Source: Dipetalonema caudispina
Lineage: Eukaryota > Nematoda > Chromadorea > Rhabditida > Onchocercidae
Direction of reading: 5' to 3'
DNA: 64,000 bases
Assembly: GCA_013365325.1 (NCBI GenBank)
Contig: JABVXV010000043.1
Coordinates: 176,020 to 240,019 of the forward strand
Under the pieces are notes generated by a model. The model was not told the DNA's origin, searched no databases, and saw nothing but the letters and a program-made list of their open reading frames with translations. The translations under genes were made by a program, and so were the position numbers. Below, piece by piece: positions 14,701 through 24,341 of this stretch; the first letter of the stretch is position 1; each line of letters opens with the position of its first letter.

Positions 14701-17700
14701 GTAACAATCATTGAACAAATATAATGGCGTAATTTAGTGTTTACTTACAAAGAACAAACTAAATGAGCTTTAAACGTCTTCGTTATCTCAAACTAACAAA
14801 TACATTTCTTCCTAGAAGCTCAATTTAATAATACAATTTGAAATGTATATTTAATACTTATTTGAAATGTTAAGATTTTGTACAGCAAGCAATTTATCTT
14901 TCCGGAATGTTTACGGAATGTTACGTAGTATTGGGTAGTAGAGACATTTTATAATATAAGGAAAAATACAAAGTTCAGGTGAAATATATTATCTAATTAG
15001 CATGAAAGGTCAATAGGAAAATATATTGGATTTAGAAAAATTGATCAATTTGAAATAAGTGGTAACAAATGATCAAAAGATATCTATATTAAGAGATGTT
15101 TTTTTCTTTTTTTCTTTTAATAAAATTAACTTCTAAATTCATTCGTACTAAAATTTCATCAAATTAGTAGAGTGATAGTTTTGTTACAAAAGGATTCAAT
15201 AATAACATTCTAATGATAATTGTAGGTAAAAGTTTTGAAGAAAGCAAAAATTACAACTGTTATCAAATGATTTAAATAGTTGCATAAATACTGAAATGGG
15301 AATTAATATAGAGAAGTGAAGAAAAGGTTTTAGTGAATTCATATAAAAGTGAAAATGAAAAGAATTGATGGTAGTCGGAAGATTTAATTATAAACGTTTC
15401 AAAAAACAATTGCTGATATCAGTAATGCGTAGGAGGTATGATGATGATACTTTCATCTTTTTAATATTTTGTATCTTCAAACGATCGAATGTTTATTGCT
15501 TAACATCAAATACCCAAGCAAACGGTATAGTTACTGCATACAGCGTTGTTTTAATATGTAAAAATAGAAGAGAGAATTTTTTTTTTTTTCCCTCAATCTT
15601 TTTTTCTTTTCCTCTTTCTCTATCTACATCCTTCCTATTTCTCTTTTACTTCTTAGCTTCTCAAAAGATAAATTCATTTTGGTTTTTTTTTTCTTTTTTT
15701 TTTTTTCTCTTAACTATTTTTGAAGATGAAATGATAGGTTTTATTTGAGCTCTGTAATCTTTGCTACATATGTAACATTCAAAAGTGTAAGAATCTTCTC
15801 CCCATCTTCTTCTTCTCTCTCATTATCATTATCACTATCATTATCACTACCATTATCATTATCACCATCAGTAAACAAAACATTATTAAGTAGAGAAAAC
15901 TTTGCTTCTTTATTTTTTATTTTTTCATTTTTTTTTTTTTTTTTTTGCTTACTAATCAGAGAGGAAAGCAATGGTAAGGAAATGAATGTTAGAAACATTT
16001 AACAAATAGTATAGCTGATAGTTAAAGAGGCTTTGAAGAGAGAAATCCACCTACTCATCCACCTTTAGCATCTCAACTCATTCCTTGGATCATTAGCTAA
16101 AGCTATAGGTTAGGCTCATGAAGTAGCTACTCATCAATCTGTCAATAATTTCTGATTCACACTTCGAAATTTCAAGAATCAAAATAGAAACTTATTACCT
16201 CCCCCTTAAAAAGAGATCGGTGAAGTTCACTTTTTTCAACATAGTAGTATAAAGCTGCATCAACAATAAAGTTATCAATCATATCATCTCTGCTAAACTA
16301 AATCGAAAATTCAACACTTTCACACCTTTTGTTCAAAATATTTTTGATTGAAATTTTCACTGCAAGTTAGCCAAATGATAGAAAAGAATGCTTGATGGTC
16401 TAATAACAATATTTGCATAGAAATAAAATTCATTTAAATGCGCTAGTCTAATTTCATAGATAATTTTTAGGAATTTCAAAATTTCATGGGGAAAAAAATT
16501 TTTACTATCCTAAATTGAACTACTGCTAGTCGTTATTATGATTTAAATTAAAAAAGTTTATTTTCGTTTCAAATTTAAAAATTGCAAAATATCAAAATAG
16601 AATGTCAGTGAAATACAATTTATGCAATGTATTCTTTTTTTTTTTTTTTTCACTCACTTAGTTATTTATTGGAAAAGATTGTTTAAAGAATATCCAAACT
16701 TTCTCAAAAATGTTTTTCTTTCTTTCTTCCCTTCTCTCTCTCTCTCTCTCTCTCTCTCCCGTATTGCTGTTAAAAAAGTAAACAGAAGCAATTAGTACAT
16801 AAGGAACAAAAGGAACATTGAAAAAAAAAAAAAAAAAATAGTTCGATGCGGAAAAATAAACTGAAATTTCCCTATAATATTAATTTTATTTGCTAAATAA
16901 AATGTGGAAATTTTTGGAAAAAATTAAATTGTAAGATGAAAATTGAACTTTTCTTTTTGTAAATTTTTACCTTAACAATGTATTCTTGCGTAAAAGAATT
17001 GTTTACTATTATTATCATAGTTATTTTTTTTTTATCATTTTTTTTTCGATCATTTTTCTATCATTTTTTTTTTCTTTCTACTATTTAATAATTAAAAAAA
17101 TCATAAGATAATGAATGATGATTTATAGTATAACTTCATTAGTAACATTAATTATTCTCTAATGAAAATTTTGTATGATTTGAGGTATGTTTCACATTTT
17201 CGGTACAAATTACAAATTGGTTCAGTTTTTTAAATTTTAAAAAATTGCGCATATTTCAAATTTCACATTTCAATGATGATATATTATAGCATATTAAAAA
17301 GCTTTTCTTTTTTACATAGCAAAAATTAAAGTGTTCCATAATTTATCGGTTAAATACATAGAATTTATAATGAATTTTGATAATAATTTGTAATTAATAG
17401 CTATGGATTTTTCTTTTTCTTTTTTTTTTTTTTTTTTTTTGTTTTGAAAAGCAGTTGAGAATTTTTTTTGTTTGTGGATAAAATTAATCTAATAATTCTA
17501 TGTTAAATCATTTAAAATTTCATTTGAATTTTTCATTCCTAAAGTTTGTCTATTTTCCCTCTCAATGAATCATAAAGAAAAGTAAAAAAGATGCAATGAT
17601 TCAATTCTTGCAAAAATGCAAGCAAAATGAGAAGTATATACTCTCTAAGCAAACATTATTGGAAAGATTAATAGAAAAATGGATGATAGTCCTCTCAGTA

Positions 17701-20700
17701 AGTAAGTAAGTAAGTAAGTAAAAATATTTTGTGTAGATAAGTACTTTTGACAAATTCAGGTATGATAAGCTTAATTTTACCGAAATTTACAATATACATT
17801 GCATTACGAAATGAACAATATTCGTTAACGGTATACTTCAATGAGGAATTCAATAGATTAGATTAATTAATAATGTTAGATTTATTTCGGAATTATTATA
17901 CCTTACTAGAAATACGATATAGATAGACAAAAAATTTCAAATTAATTTAAGCAGATGAGCAAATACCTATGAAATTGTTGAAGTAAACTCTTTGATCGGT
18001 ATTAATTGCACCATAAACTATATCAGAATTCTTTTTTCCTTACCATCTAATCAAAAGTTTGATTTGGAGGAATTCGAAAAGCTGATGATTAAGTAAAAAT
18101 TTTCAATTTAAAAGATAATTTAACCTTTCCATAATAATTTTCCGCAATAAGCGTATATTCACCACTATCTTTAGGTACCACTGATGAGATCTTCATGAGT
18201 GCTAGAGATCCTTTAAATACAACTGTAATTCCTTTTGAATTAATCAAATCCACAATTTTTCCATTCTTTAACCATGTTATCTGCAAGAAATATCATTTAA
18301 CATTGCTGAAATTTGCATTCTTAATGAATTACAGCATAACACTTTATATACTTGCATTAATTAATTAGAGATTTGAAAATTCAAGATTTCATCTCTCAAA
18401 AAATACTTGATCAAAAATGAAATTTAGTCGAAATTTGCATACATTTCATATTTAACAAGTAATTTAAAATATGAAAAGCTATTCTTAATGTTTTTCTGCA
18501 AATAAAATAAAATAAAATAGAGGAACAAAATTCAAAAATTTAACAATAATATGTTGCCACTGATGACAACAAATATTCAATTTTCTTAGATGATTTAAGT
18601 AAGTAAAAACCTTAGGCTTAGGATTTCCTATAATATTGCATTGTAGGAGAGCATCGGTGCCTTCCGTTAGTCGCAATCCTTTCATTGGGGTTTGTATACG
18701 AGGTGGTCCACCGAAACCACGTGAATCGATCGATGCAAGTTCTGCTTCTGTTTCACTTTCGCTATAGCCCCAAGGCTAGAAGACAAAATTAATACAGGCC
18801 TAGGAAATTAACTATCAAGGAAATGTCGAAATTCAGTCTCAAATAGCTTCTAAAAATGCATGATAATATTATAAAACGAGAAAAAAGTATGTCTTAAGTT
18901 TAACAGTTTCATTTTAATAGAATTAAAACTGATCAGTAAAATCCATTATCAAATTCGAACTACAAATTGGACTGAATAAGTAAATACTTTATTTCTTCTT
19001 GTTATATATTTTCTTTCCGGATAAATTAATGGAAAGCTTTTTTTTTTTTTTTTTTTTGGTAGTTACTCTCTCGCTAAAGCATATCAATTTATAACACATT
19101 GAAGGAAAATTTCCTTTATCTTCTATCATATTTGATAAGGAGTAATAATTTCAAGCTTACAATTTCAGTAAAGCTATCATAATCAAAACTGCCATTTTGA
19201 ACAAACTGTTTCGTTTGACGTTGTGCAACAGCTGCTGGACGCTGTCCGACAGTTTGTCGTTGTTGGAATGTTGTCCGAGAAATTGATCGATTAGATTCTG
19301 CAATATACATATGGATGATTTTATGAAAATTTTGTGCAGAATAATTAAGCTTAATAAATTACTAAAAAGTTTAAATCCTTCTTTTTTTTCTTCTTCTTCA
19401 ACTTATTTCCAATTTTTTTTCATTTTCACTTTATATTTCATATAAGATCAAATATACATACCTAAATAATTCTCATTCTAAATTCATCTTTTTACCTGGC
19501 TTTTGTCTTTGAGATTGTGCAAGCATAGCTTGTTTTCGTTCACTTGTAATTAACGATTGTTGCTCATAAAACCACTTTTCGAATTCATCACGTGGCATTA
19601 ACTTTAAAAGAAAATGAAATGAAATTTAAATAAGACATTTTTTTTTTTTTTTTGTGCATTATATTTGATACAATTTTTTGTTAAATACTTCCAAAGATAC
19701 TATTTTGCAATGATAATTAAAATAATAGTTATGATGGAAATTTCTTTATCAATCTATTCTGTTTGAAATTATTTCACTTTTTCAGATAACCTAATTATCC
19801 TTCATTTAATCAAGCGATAATTTCTAGTTTAACATTCATTTTATTAAAATTCATTCTTTTTCAATCTTATCGATATCATGTTAGAATTTATTATTTACAT
19901 AAAGCAAAACAAAAATTTCAATCAATTTAAATTTGTTTCCTAATGAACTTTGCATAACGATAAGTTGTGCTATTTGCGCCTTTTTAAATGAAATCAACAG
20001 TTAAAACGTTCCGATTATCGATAGATGCTAATGCATACCTGTGCGGAAGATTCAGCAATTCCATGTGCATTGGTCGCTCGGCATGTATATTCGCCAATAT
20101 CGTCAGCGAACATTTGAGGTATAATTAACGCACAAATACCCGTCCGTGTATCATATTCTGTCTTTACACTACAAACATACTTCAATTTAATTAATTATTA
20201 TTATTTTTTTTTATTTCATTTTGATATAGTACCATATTCGATTTAGTAAATTCGCGAAATTTGAAGAATTTTTATTTTTATGGAACAGAAAGGAAAAAAA
20301 AACTTCAAGATGATGGAATTGATCATTATTTGTTCAATTTATGGTTATCTTTTGAATAGATCCTATGTGGATTTGCAAGAAATAACTGATAAAAACTTTG
20401 GATTTATAACTTTATTTAAATAATAAAATGATAGAATGTATTCTTCCGTGTAATTCTATTCGTTTTTTTTTTTAAATTTCGTCTTTAATTTCACCCATCA
20501 ATGGTTATAAATCCTTCGGTAGTGAAAAAAAGAAATTTTTGTTTATAAATTTTTGATTGTAAAAAAAAAAACAAGAACATCAAATATTTTTAAAATTAGA
20601 TATCATTTCAATAGAATTAATGATGATATTAAATAATTAAAGTTTATATTCTTTTTAAAATTATTATCCTAATCCAAAAAAAAAAAAATCTGCCATTTCT

Positions 20701-23700
20701 ATTTCGAAACTATAGCATAGTAACCTAAAAATGGTAAAAGCTGTTTTTTTTTTTTTTTTTTTGGAAAAAGTTCGTTTAAAAAAATAAATAAAAAAAAATC
20801 TAAAAATTAGTAAAAGGATGATATTTTCTGAATATCGATTTAAATGATTTGAACAGCTGTCATTTCAATTTTTATTTCCTTTTAACAATACAGCTTTTCA
20901 AATACAATTTGTAAGATGATGGTCCCTTGAATTGATGACCAGTTTTAATTTTTCTTTTTTTATTTTCGTTTTCATTTTAATTTGGTTGCAAAGGCAAATT
21001 TTATCTTAACTAAGTAAGCCTTTGATAATAAAACGCATGTCACGTGGATCGTTAGATAAGAAATTCATGTAATGTTGCAGTTAAATGTTCACGTTTTTGA
21101 TGTAAGATCAATGAACAAATTGAAATGAAATTAATTTCATACTTTTTCGCTTACAATAAAGATATTCAAGGTGGCAAAATTTTTGCATTTATGTCTAATT
21201 GATTTTGAGAAAATAATATCCTAATTAAAAAGAATTGGCAAGATGATATCTGTGGGTATTCTACAAGTGACAATTCGAACAAACTCTGAATTCCCTCTCA
21301 GCATGTTTTGAATATTCGTAAAGCAATGAGAAATGAAAGCAAAAGCTATTTTACTGTATTGTGAAAAAGAAGTAAAGTGATCAAATAATGTTATATTCCT
21401 GTTATAGGAAACAAAATTTTCCGTTTAATAGCAAATAATAACAGGAAATAGAAAAATCTGAAGTTATCGATCTCCAATCACTTATTAATATATTCTAAAG
21501 ATAATTTTCTAAAATGATAAACAATTTGTCTGAACGCTGTGGAATTAAATAACGATTGCATAATTCGATTGTACTAACATTTTTTTTTTTTTTTTTTTAA
21601 ACTAATCCCTTACTGCATACTAGGAAAATTTTTGTAGATTTAATAAAATTTAAATATCACTAAAAAATTTCCAATCGATTTGATGAATGAAAATAGTTCT
21701 TTTACATGAAATTTTAGTGAAATAAAATGCTATAAAACAACAGAAACAAACCGGTAGTTATTAAGTGATGACCCATTTTTCAACCATTCCACTTGTGGTT
21801 CTGGATTACCAACAACTCGTGCTTCTAAAATAATTTGTGAACCGGGTTTCAATGGTGAATTCTTTAAATCCTTCAAAAATATTGGTGCTGAAGGACCAAT
21901 AGGTGTTTGTGGTGGTGCTGGTGAACTTCTGTAAAAATAAAAATGAAAATACAATGCAAATGTAATCATATATAAATTAAATTAAATGTTCGTTGAAATC
22001 TGAATGCAAGAAATTTTATTTAACTAAATTAACAATTCATCTTACATCAATGCTTCTCTTATATCCTTAGAGAATAATATGCAAATAATATGATCAACGA
22101 ACAGTTATAGTTTTTCATTCAATACAATCATTTTAAATTATCAGTGAATTTTATTATACGTACGTACTGTACAAAATGCTTCTGAGTAGAATGTATCAAT
22201 TGAAGATGAAAATTTTTTGAAAAAAATATTGAAACTATAAAAGTATTTTTGCCCTTTGCTATATGGATGTTAGTGATCAAATGAAATTGAAATAATTTCT
22301 ACCAATGAAATTGCATCAATGAAATTGAAATAATTTAAGCTATCCGTTGTATGTATATTTTCCTATTAATGACATAAATTTTATGTCAAAACGAGAAGAA
22401 TTTACGACACTAACTAGTTATACAATATCATTCCCTCCTTAGTCATACTATCTCAATGTTTTCATACATTTACTTAAAATTTTTGTGATCACAACATTAC
22501 CTAACTATTGTCATCCTTCTATTTCACTCAAATATCATATTTCATTACATAACCTTAATTAAACAAATTGCTACTTTCGGTTAGAATTTATAAATAAACA
22601 AACTATTATGCATTTAATGAATAACACTAAAATAATTAAATTATAATTTATAATATTTTAATCACTTAAGTGTAATTTTATAACTGCAATGGAAAATGTT
22701 GAAAATGAAAGAATTGTAAATTTCATTTTCAGCTGACAAAATTTAATACTAACGCGACACTTTTTGCTCCTGGAATTGGTGTTGGTGCTGGTGCAACAAT
22801 AAGCATACATGTTGATTGCTTAATACCTGCCGCATTCATTGCTTGAACTGTAAAACGACCATTGTCAGATGCTTGCACATTTTTGATTGCTAAATGATGT
22901 TTGACACCAACGCTTGAAATCTGCAATAATTCATCCAATCAACTTGTTTTTGCAATCAACAATAACTTATAATTACATTCAATCAGGAAATAATGCACAA
23001 AAAAAAAAAAGTTTTTTTTTTTTTTTTGCATTGCAACATTTGCACATTGTGAAATCATAGTTTGCAATAATATAATTTGGAATATGCTTGAATTTTTTAA
23101 ACTAATTCAAGTTTTATTAGTTCTCTTAAAAATTTGTAATTGAATGAGTGGATGAAAAATTCTACGACAATTTAATATTCAATCAACAAAACAAATACAG
23201 TAAGTAATTAATACAAATACAATAACAAATACAGTAAGTAAGTAATTCTGTAAACTAACAAACGAATAGGAAAGAAGGAAGAAATTTCATTTCGTTCAAT
23301 GGAGAAGATTATTATTGGTAAATTTAAGTCTTATCATAATTTATTTCTTTACTAACATTCTCTCATATTATAATTATTATTTTGCTTACTTCTAGCAATT
23401 CTTCGAATCGATCAACTCTTACAATTTTTTTCCAAACTTTTTTGATTTTGTAATTTATGATGATAATTAGGGAAGTGATGGTAGTTTTCGCAACTTTATT
23501 TTTATAGAAGGAAGGAGAAAAATCCGTAGGTAGTTTATCAGTGATGATAATATAATTCAAATATTAATATCTCATTGGGAATTTGAATAAAGTGTGATAT
23601 ATTTAGGGAAATATATTAGTTGTATTAAAAATGATATCACTACAAAATAACAAAATTTTGATGATCTGTGAAGATTTCTTAATTAACAGATATGCCGGAA

Positions 23701-23980
23701 ATTTTCTACAAATTTACGAATTGAAAATTTCCTCAAGATAAGTTGATCAAAATTTGAAATATCAAGAAATAAATATCATCGACGATCATTGAAATATGAG
23801 GAAAACATGTACATCTAAAGTGAATATAACAAAATTTTCAATGGAACTGACTTCATAATCAGGACATTGTGTAACGTCATGATCATCTTTAAGCCATTTC
23901 ACAACCGGATCAGGATGACCTGTCACTTGGCATTCGAGTAACACATTTTGGCCAACCACTACACGCTTATCTTGCAATGG
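136..23980 (-). CDS. ketn-1: Kettin / titin-family sarcomeric Ig-repeat protein, partial (39 exons; 5' exon and 3' end missing)
   Basis: Role (family knowledge): kettin is a giant I-band/dense-body muscle protein whose Ig repeats bind actin and help anchor thin filaments. Seen: 39 exons joining in frame to 1931 codons with GT..AG introns: 23980-23852, 22920-22754, 21928-21752, 20168-20039, 19601-19496, 19297-19161, 18775-18611, 18280-18125, 13939-13799, 11708-11634, 11006-10965, 10768-10712, 10570-10505, 9648-9463, 8943-8800, 8508-8298, 8160-8001, 7755-7641, 7483-7395, 7258-7078, 6908-6728, 6573-6349, 6198-6055, 5785-5679, 5594-5460, 5343-5140, 4870-4704, 4342-4131, 4005-3857, 3780-3570, 3455-3343, 3087-2940, 2833-2690, 2604-2495, 2171-2061, 1851-1657, 1303-1100, 811-667, 389-136. 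They encode thirteen complete Ig domains and part of a fourteenth. The Ig spacing, with linkers of about 35 residues from Ig6 on, is the kettin/Sallimus pattern; the nematode titin ttn-1 is the main alternative. No start codon was found: exon 23980 is entered in phase 0 through a TTTACAG acceptor. Confidence 0.87.
551..589 (-). other. ketn-1: Candidate alternative microexon of ketn-1 (33 or 39 nt)
   Basis: Between exons 811-667 and 389-136, a GTAAGT donor (545-550) follows a short open stretch preceded by two tandem CAG acceptors (584-586 and 590-592). The resulting 33- or 39-nt segments are both in frame with their neighbours (phase 1 in, phase 1 out) and would insert about 11-13 residues (core ESKIQNWNQHR) between Ig13 and the linker. 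The exons on either side also join in frame without it, so it would be an optional cassette. No homology supports it. Confidence 0.35.
667..1303 (-). CDS. ketn-1: ketn-1 exons for linker and Ig domain 13
   Basis: Exon 1303-1100 encodes the linker (TESFHPNSVQRIRELE) and the first strands (LHLEAQILPVDDNQLK). Exon 811-667 encodes VEWLHNGHPLKAGSRYR, NDFGFVSLDIDYVIAEDAG and YTLVVTNPEG. The exon ends in phase 1, which fits exon 389-136 directly and also fits the candidate microexon at 551-589. Val replaces the second Cys. Confidence 0.88.
1657..2604 (-). CDS. ketn-1: ketn-1 exons for linker and Ig domain 12
   Basis: Exon 2604-2495 is a linker (GQTQHPSSVAKIQEIE, then a Pro/Glu-rich run PKPAPEEVPD). 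Exon 2171-2061 begins the domain (APKFIKHIGTGEMLYVTEG, YLEAQITPVDDNSLT). Exon 1851-1657 completes it (YEWLLNGRPLMKAHRF, HDFGFIALNILYMYPEDSG, TYTLIVKNATGEAR). Leu replaces the second Cys. Confidence 0.88.
2690..3455 (-). CDS. ketn-1: ketn-1 exons for linker and Ig domain 11
   Basis: Exon 3455-3343 is a pure linker (SETQHQESLGKIHQIENL), the signature spacer of kettin. Exon 3087-2940 gives PPCFTKPLPGDIGEVEEGEP, HLECQITPVNDNTLHISW, then LKDGKPIP. Exon 2833-2690 gives HDFGFVSLDILDVYAADSG and YTCVAKNALGQAD. Both canonical Cys and the Trp are present. Confidence 0.88.
3570..4005 (-). CDS. ketn-1: ketn-1 exons for Ig domain 10
   Basis: Exon 4005-3857 (GLDRIQELEQ linker, then PRFIGDLHDLELNENEN, IHFALK) and exon 3780-3570 (LEPMNDPTMKVEWFVDGRPL, YEFGFLTADIRG, EDSGNYIVRATNALGEGTK). 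The intron (3781-3856) is only 76 nt. The acceptor was placed at CATTTAAG before TTAGAACC because it gives IHFALK+LEPMNDP, matching the V-H-F-E-A-R-L-E-P pattern. The nearby acceptor TTTGAAG is out of phase. Val replaces the second Cys. Confidence 0.86.
4131..4870 (-). CDS. ketn-1: ketn-1 exons for Ig domain 9
   Basis: Exon 4870-4704 encodes the linker and first half (PRFARQLESRIEVNENE, PVHFEARIQPASDVKMVVEW). Exon 4342-4131 encodes the second half (MFDFGYVALDILYAFPEDSG, IYTLIARNELGEVQ) plus the linker YLDAHHPEG. The Trp codon is split over the junction (TG|G). Leu replaces the second Cys. The acidic x-N-E-N-E motif before the C strand recurs in the next domain. Confidence 0.88.
5140..5785 (-). 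CDS. ketn-1: ketn-1 exons for linker and Ig domain 8
   Basis: Exons 5785-5679 (linker, then HAPVFLTN), 5594-5460 (SYFEARIAPVNDPTLKVIW, then LKDGQPL) and 5343-5140 (NNFGCVSLTLNPTYPEDEG, IYTCVLKNLHGQAQ, then linker SKHEQSLAQIGYLEG). The start of the domain departs from its neighbours: exon 5594-5460 opens with LSDCHCDQELGSS where the others have a hydrophobic A-B strand. All three exons end in phase 0. Confidence 0.87.
6055..7258 (-). CDS. ketn-1: ketn-1 exons for Ig domains 6 and 7 (first kettin-type repeats)
   Basis: Ig6: 7258-7078 (PPKFLDTIKNLNLIEGQ, then PPDDPNLKIAWLLNGK) and 6908-6728 (ENGYAALEINPVKMFDKGEY, TIVAVNTLGEAR). Ig7: 6573-6349 (linker, then ADDANLKITWFFNGKPLKQ) and 6198-6055 (SSGFGLVTLDILNI, AGSYTCQLANEVG). 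From here each domain carries the D-P-N-L-K / W-x-x-N-G-K-P-L and F-G-x-V-x-L-D-I signatures of kettin repeats. Ig6 lacks the second Cys; Ig7 has it. Confidence 0.88.
7395..8943 (-). CDS. ketn-1: ketn-1 exons for Ig domains 4 and 5
   Basis: Ig4 spans 8943-8800 (KPPQFSNIPSSATVKAGES) and 8508-8298 (NLNWYRSDG, then TEDNDTYLCVAENDGG). Ig5 spans 8160-8001 (GAPQFVSKFQSVTIYEGD, LTLYCKAVG, MSWSKDGTPL), 7755-7641 (DGGWYQCDATNESG) and the start of 7483-7395 (GRIVVQ). Ig5 has both Cys and the Trp. Exon 7483-7395 then begins a basic linker (TRKKLDTVNQDQITLRK) leading into the kettin-type repeats. Confidence 0.88.
8800..13939 (-). CDS. ketn-1: ketn-1 Gln/Tyr/His-rich linker made of seven small phase-0 exons
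   Basis: Exons 13939-13799 (141 nt), 11708-11634 (75), 11006-10965 (42), 10768-10712 (57), 10570-10505 (66), 9648-9463 (186) and 8943-8800 (144). Apart from the end of Ig3 and the start of Ig4, they encode low-complexity sequence rich in Gln, Tyr, Pro and His: ERPDQLQQERQ, HYAQPAISHQQ, SVYQPYQTYQ, QQLEQQYRDK, and a poly-Q/His stretch (QYQQQYEQHHPHHTHFDY) in 9648-9463. Every exon is a multiple of three and begins and ends in phase 0, so any subset could be skipped without a frameshift. A disordered, extensible spacer is inferred, not shown. The small exons rest on splice signals and open frame, not on homology. Confidence 0.75.
9649..10504. other. ketn-1 intron
   Basis: An 856-base intron between the 66-nt and 186-nt linker exons. 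It holds poly-T runs near 9856 and 10130 and no open frame with splice signals that I could support. Confidence 0.7.
11709..13798. other. ketn-1 intron, 2.1 kb
   Basis: Very AT-rich, with long A and T runs (near 11740 and 12340). An open stretch at 13213-13452 on the minus strand is Lys/Ile-rich and looks like chance. I see no exon. Confidence 0.7.
15821..15873. repeat. Imperfect (CATTAT/CACTAT) hexamer repeat
   Basis: Degenerate six-base periodicity (CATTATCATTATCACTAT and variants) in the 4.2-kb ketn-1 intron. It explains the Asp/Asn/Ser-repeat open frames there. Confidence 0.85.
16734..16758. repeat. (TC)n dinucleotide microsatellite
   Basis: About 12 perfect TC units in the 4.2-kb ketn-1 intron. 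Confidence 0.95.
17697..17720. repeat. (AGTA)6 microsatellite
   Basis: Six perfect units within the 4.2-kb ketn-1 intron. On the plus strand it resembles repeated GTAAGT donors, but the gene is on the other strand. Confidence 0.95.
18125..18775 (-). CDS. ketn-1: ketn-1 exons for Ig domain 3
   Basis: Exon 18775-18611 opens with an acidic stretch (SESETEAELASID) and then starts an Ig domain (PPRIQTPMKGLRLTEG, ALLQCNIIGNPKPK). Exon 18280-18125 continues with ITWLKNGK and the D-x-G-x-Y strand (KDSGEYTLIAENYYGK). The last strand lies across a 4.2-kb intron in exon 13939-13799 (VESKAHIEVYP). The first Cys and the Trp are present; Leu replaces the second Cys. Both exons are phase 0-0. Confidence 0.85.
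19161..19601 (-). CDS. ketn-1: ketn-1 linker exons between Ig2 and Ig3
   Basis: Exon 19601-19496 encodes a charged, probably helical stretch (PRDEFEKWFYEQQ, then SERKQAMLAQSQRQKP). Exon 19297-19161 encodes a Gln/Arg-rich stretch (TTFQQRQTVGQRPAAV) ending in FDYDSFTEI. They join through a split codon (G|AA). No domain was recognised. The acceptor of the first exon is TTTTAAAG rather than TTTCAG, so that boundary is slightly less certain, but phase 0 on both sides supports it. Confidence 0.78.
20039..23980 (-). CDS. ketn-1: ketn-1 exons for Ig domains 1 and 2
   Basis: Four exons. Ig1 is split over 23980-23852 (PLQDKRVVVGQNVLLEC, then VVKWLKD) and 22920-22754 (SDNGRFTVQAMN). It has the first Cys and the Trp, but Val replaces the second Cys. 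A Pro/Ala hinge (APAPTPIPGA) follows. Ig2 is split over 21928-21752 (PIFLKDLKNSPLKPGSQ, VEWLKNGSSL) and 20168-20039 (DDIGEYTCRATN, here with Cys). In both domains the intron falls just after the Trp strand, a split seen in most Ig repeats of this gene. The reading frame upstream of 23980 soon meets a TAG with no ATG, so at least one more 5' exon is needed. Confidence 0.85.
20169..21751. other. ketn-1 intron, 1.6 kb
   Basis: Separates the two halves of Ig2. It is AT-rich with poly-T/poly-A runs near 20745 and 21583. Nothing else was recognised. Confidence 0.7.
22921..23851. other. ketn-1 intron, 0.9 kb
   Basis: Separates the two halves of Ig1. It has a short internal duplication (ACAAATACAGTAAGTAA near 23190 and 23225) and an A run beside a T run near 23010. 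No coding signal was seen. Confidence 0.7.
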
Positions 23981-24203
23981 CTGTAAATCAATTTTATCAA
24001 AATTTAACACATATATTAGCTATGGAATGAAATTTTCATCAAATTTCAAAAGTAGTGTCTTTTGAGAATTCAAAATTTCAATTTGAAAACACACAATTAT
24101 GCCAATTTGCAACTAATAAAAACTATTATTCACTACATTTTTTGCTATTTCTTATTCTAATTTCAACAAAAAGCTTTTAGTGAAGACAAAAAAAAAAAGA
24201 ACT

Positions 24204-24341
24204 GCAAATAGTTAATCAAGATATGGTACCATTCTTCAAAAAGTATATTGCAAATAGTTAATCAAGATATGGTACCATTCTTCAAAAAGTATATTGCAAA
24301 TAGTTAATCAAGATATGGTACCATTCTTGAAAAAGTATATT
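24204..24341. repeat. 46-bp tandem repeat, three copies
   Basis: Three direct copies of a 46-bp unit beginning GCAAATAGTTAATCAAGATA and containing GGTACC. The first two are identical; the third has an apparent C-to-G change (CTTGAAAAAG for CTTCAAAAAG). It lies about 220 bp upstream of the first visible ketn-1 exon. Confidence 0.95.

Larger units (their letters stand above)
13940..18124. other. ketn-1 largest intron in the window, 4.2 kb
   Basis: Lies inside Ig3, just before its last strand. It contains a (CATTAT)-like stretch, a (TC)n and an (AGTA)n microsatellite and several poly-T runs. Open frames near 15365-16002 on both strands are built from these simple repeats and were not accepted as genes. 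Confidence 0.7.

Noticed and set aside
15365..16002. Open frames on both strands in the 4.2-kb kettin intron
   Set aside because: Made of T runs and the CATTAT-like repeat; no exon context and no recognisable protein.
23786..24010. Reading exon 1 of ketn-1 as starting at 24010
   Set aside because: The apparent first codon is GTG, not ATG; a TTTACAG acceptor at 23981-23987 explains the boundary and a TAG lies just upstream in frame.
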